Shown: in pieces, positions 11,669 through 12,016 of the stretch | Position numbering within the stretch: the stretch's first letter is position 1 | Layout of the letters: every line of letters starts with the position of its first letter | Assembly: GCA_944387755.1 (NCBI GenBank) | Contig: CALXGC010000155.1 | Location: forward strand, 1 to 12,016 | DNA from: an uncultured Oscillospiraceae bacterium | Lineage (GTDB): Bacteria; Bacillota_A; Clostridia; Oscillospirales; Oscillospiraceae | Direction of reading: 5' to 3' | Length of the DNA: 12,016 nucleotides | The notes under the pieces: model-generated | Seen by the model: only the letters and a program-made list of their open reading frames with translations | What the model was told of the DNA's origin: nothing | Databases searched by the model: none | Program-made: the position numbers and the translations under genes

Positions 11669-12016
11669 TCAGCAGGCGGCCGGGACGGGCTCCTCCAGGA
11701 GAGGCTCCACGCCCAGGCGCTCCCGCAGGCGGCCGGGGTGATAGATATGGGACAGCTCCAGGCTGGCGCACACAGTGTCCACCAGGTCCACCAGCCACGC
11801 CTCCCTGGAGCGGGGGAGCTGCCCGCCCAGGGGCCACATGTGGGAGAGGATGATGTTCTTCTCCTTGTCGGAGAGGGCGGTGAGTTCCGCCGCGTTGCGG
11901 GCGGCGGCGCGGGGGTGGTCAAAGCACTGCAGGCCGGGGTGGGCGGACTTGTCCCGCGAATCGTACAGGTACAGGTCGTGGAGCAGTCCGCCCCGGGCGG
12001 CGGCGTGTTCATCCCA
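11669..12016 (-). CDS. HD-domain phosphohydrolase, 3' part
   Basis: Reading leftward from 12016 with TGG as the first full codon, the frame stays open for 115 codons to a TGA at 11669-11671. No start is inside the window, so the gene continues beyond the edge. Conserved features: LLHDLYLYDS, with the HD pair at visible residues 13-14; DHPRAAARNA (33-42); KEKNIILSHMWPL (51-63); and REAWLVDLVDTVCASLE (71-87). This order, HD-x2-LYD then HP-x2-A-x2-NA then HMWPL then VD...CA-x2-E, fits a Firmicutes HD-superfamily hydrolase group of about 150-170 aa, so perhaps 40-50 residues are missing. The family is metal-dependent; the substrate is unknown. The usual LYDWH and GFTHP signatures are modified here (LYDSR, CFDHP). 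Confidence 0.82.
   Translation of the reverse strand, partial: WDEHAAARGGLLHDLYLYDSRDKSAHPGLQCFDHPRAAARNAAELTALSDKEKNIILSHMWPLGGQLPRSREAWLVDLVDTVCASLELSHIYHPGRLRERLGVEPLLEEPVPAAC

Noticed and set aside
11572..12012. 146-codon minus-strand open frame with an ATG at the right edge
   Set aside because: It is a shifted frame of the HD-domain gene; the frame starting at 12016 carries the conserved HD, HMWPL and NA motifs.

Overview
This is a GC-rich (roughly two-thirds G+C by eye) bacterial chromosome segment. Gene content, strong Shine-Dalgarno (SD) sites, and abundant GC-rich intergenic repeats built around a core 'GAGCGAAGCGAGGCGGAGGGGG' shape suggest an anaerobic gut Clostridia/Oscillospiraceae-type organism (Flavonifractor/Lawsonibacter/Dysosmobacter-like). 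The taxonomic call is inference from gene style, not a search. Most of the window is housekeeping; no phage, CRISPR array, transposase, tRNA or rRNA was seen.

Layout. Positions 1-381 are a mosaic of intergenic repeats. Positions 382-3473 (minus strand) hold three genes read leftward: a small NimA-like/PNPOx-fold flavoprotein, a cytoplasmic gamma-glutamyltransferase (YwrD type) and metF (methylenetetrahydrofolate reductase). Positions 3474-3773 are a second repeat patch. Exonuclease III (3774-4532, minus) and asnA (4704-5717, plus) diverge from a compact control region with two good sigma-70-type promoters and a palindrome between them. asnA ends in a strong terminator. A VTT-domain (TVP38/TMEM64-like) membrane protein follows, then a PerR-like repressor translationally coupled (ATGA overlap) to a reverse-type rubrerythrin, closed by a terminator. 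A new promoter then drives a 69-aa unknown protein and a metallophosphoesterase. A third repeat patch lies at 8777-9037.

From 9038 to the end the genes are on the minus strand. In reading order they are an HD-domain phosphohydrolase (its start lies beyond the right edge), a stand-alone GlmU-like acetyltransferase domain, prs (PRPP synthase) and pth (peptidyl-tRNA hydrolase). glmU-prs-pth is the order known from Bacillus, here with ctc absent and with GlmU lacking its uridylyltransferase half.

Themes: one-carbon/methionine and glutathione/glutamyl metabolism on the left, DNA repair and asparagine synthesis in the middle, peroxide defence (PerR plus rubrerythrin), and a cell-wall precursor/nucleotide/translation cluster on the right. 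The least explained items are the composite repeat families, the split GlmU, the small 69-aa protein paired with the phosphoesterase, and several palindromes placed at promoters.
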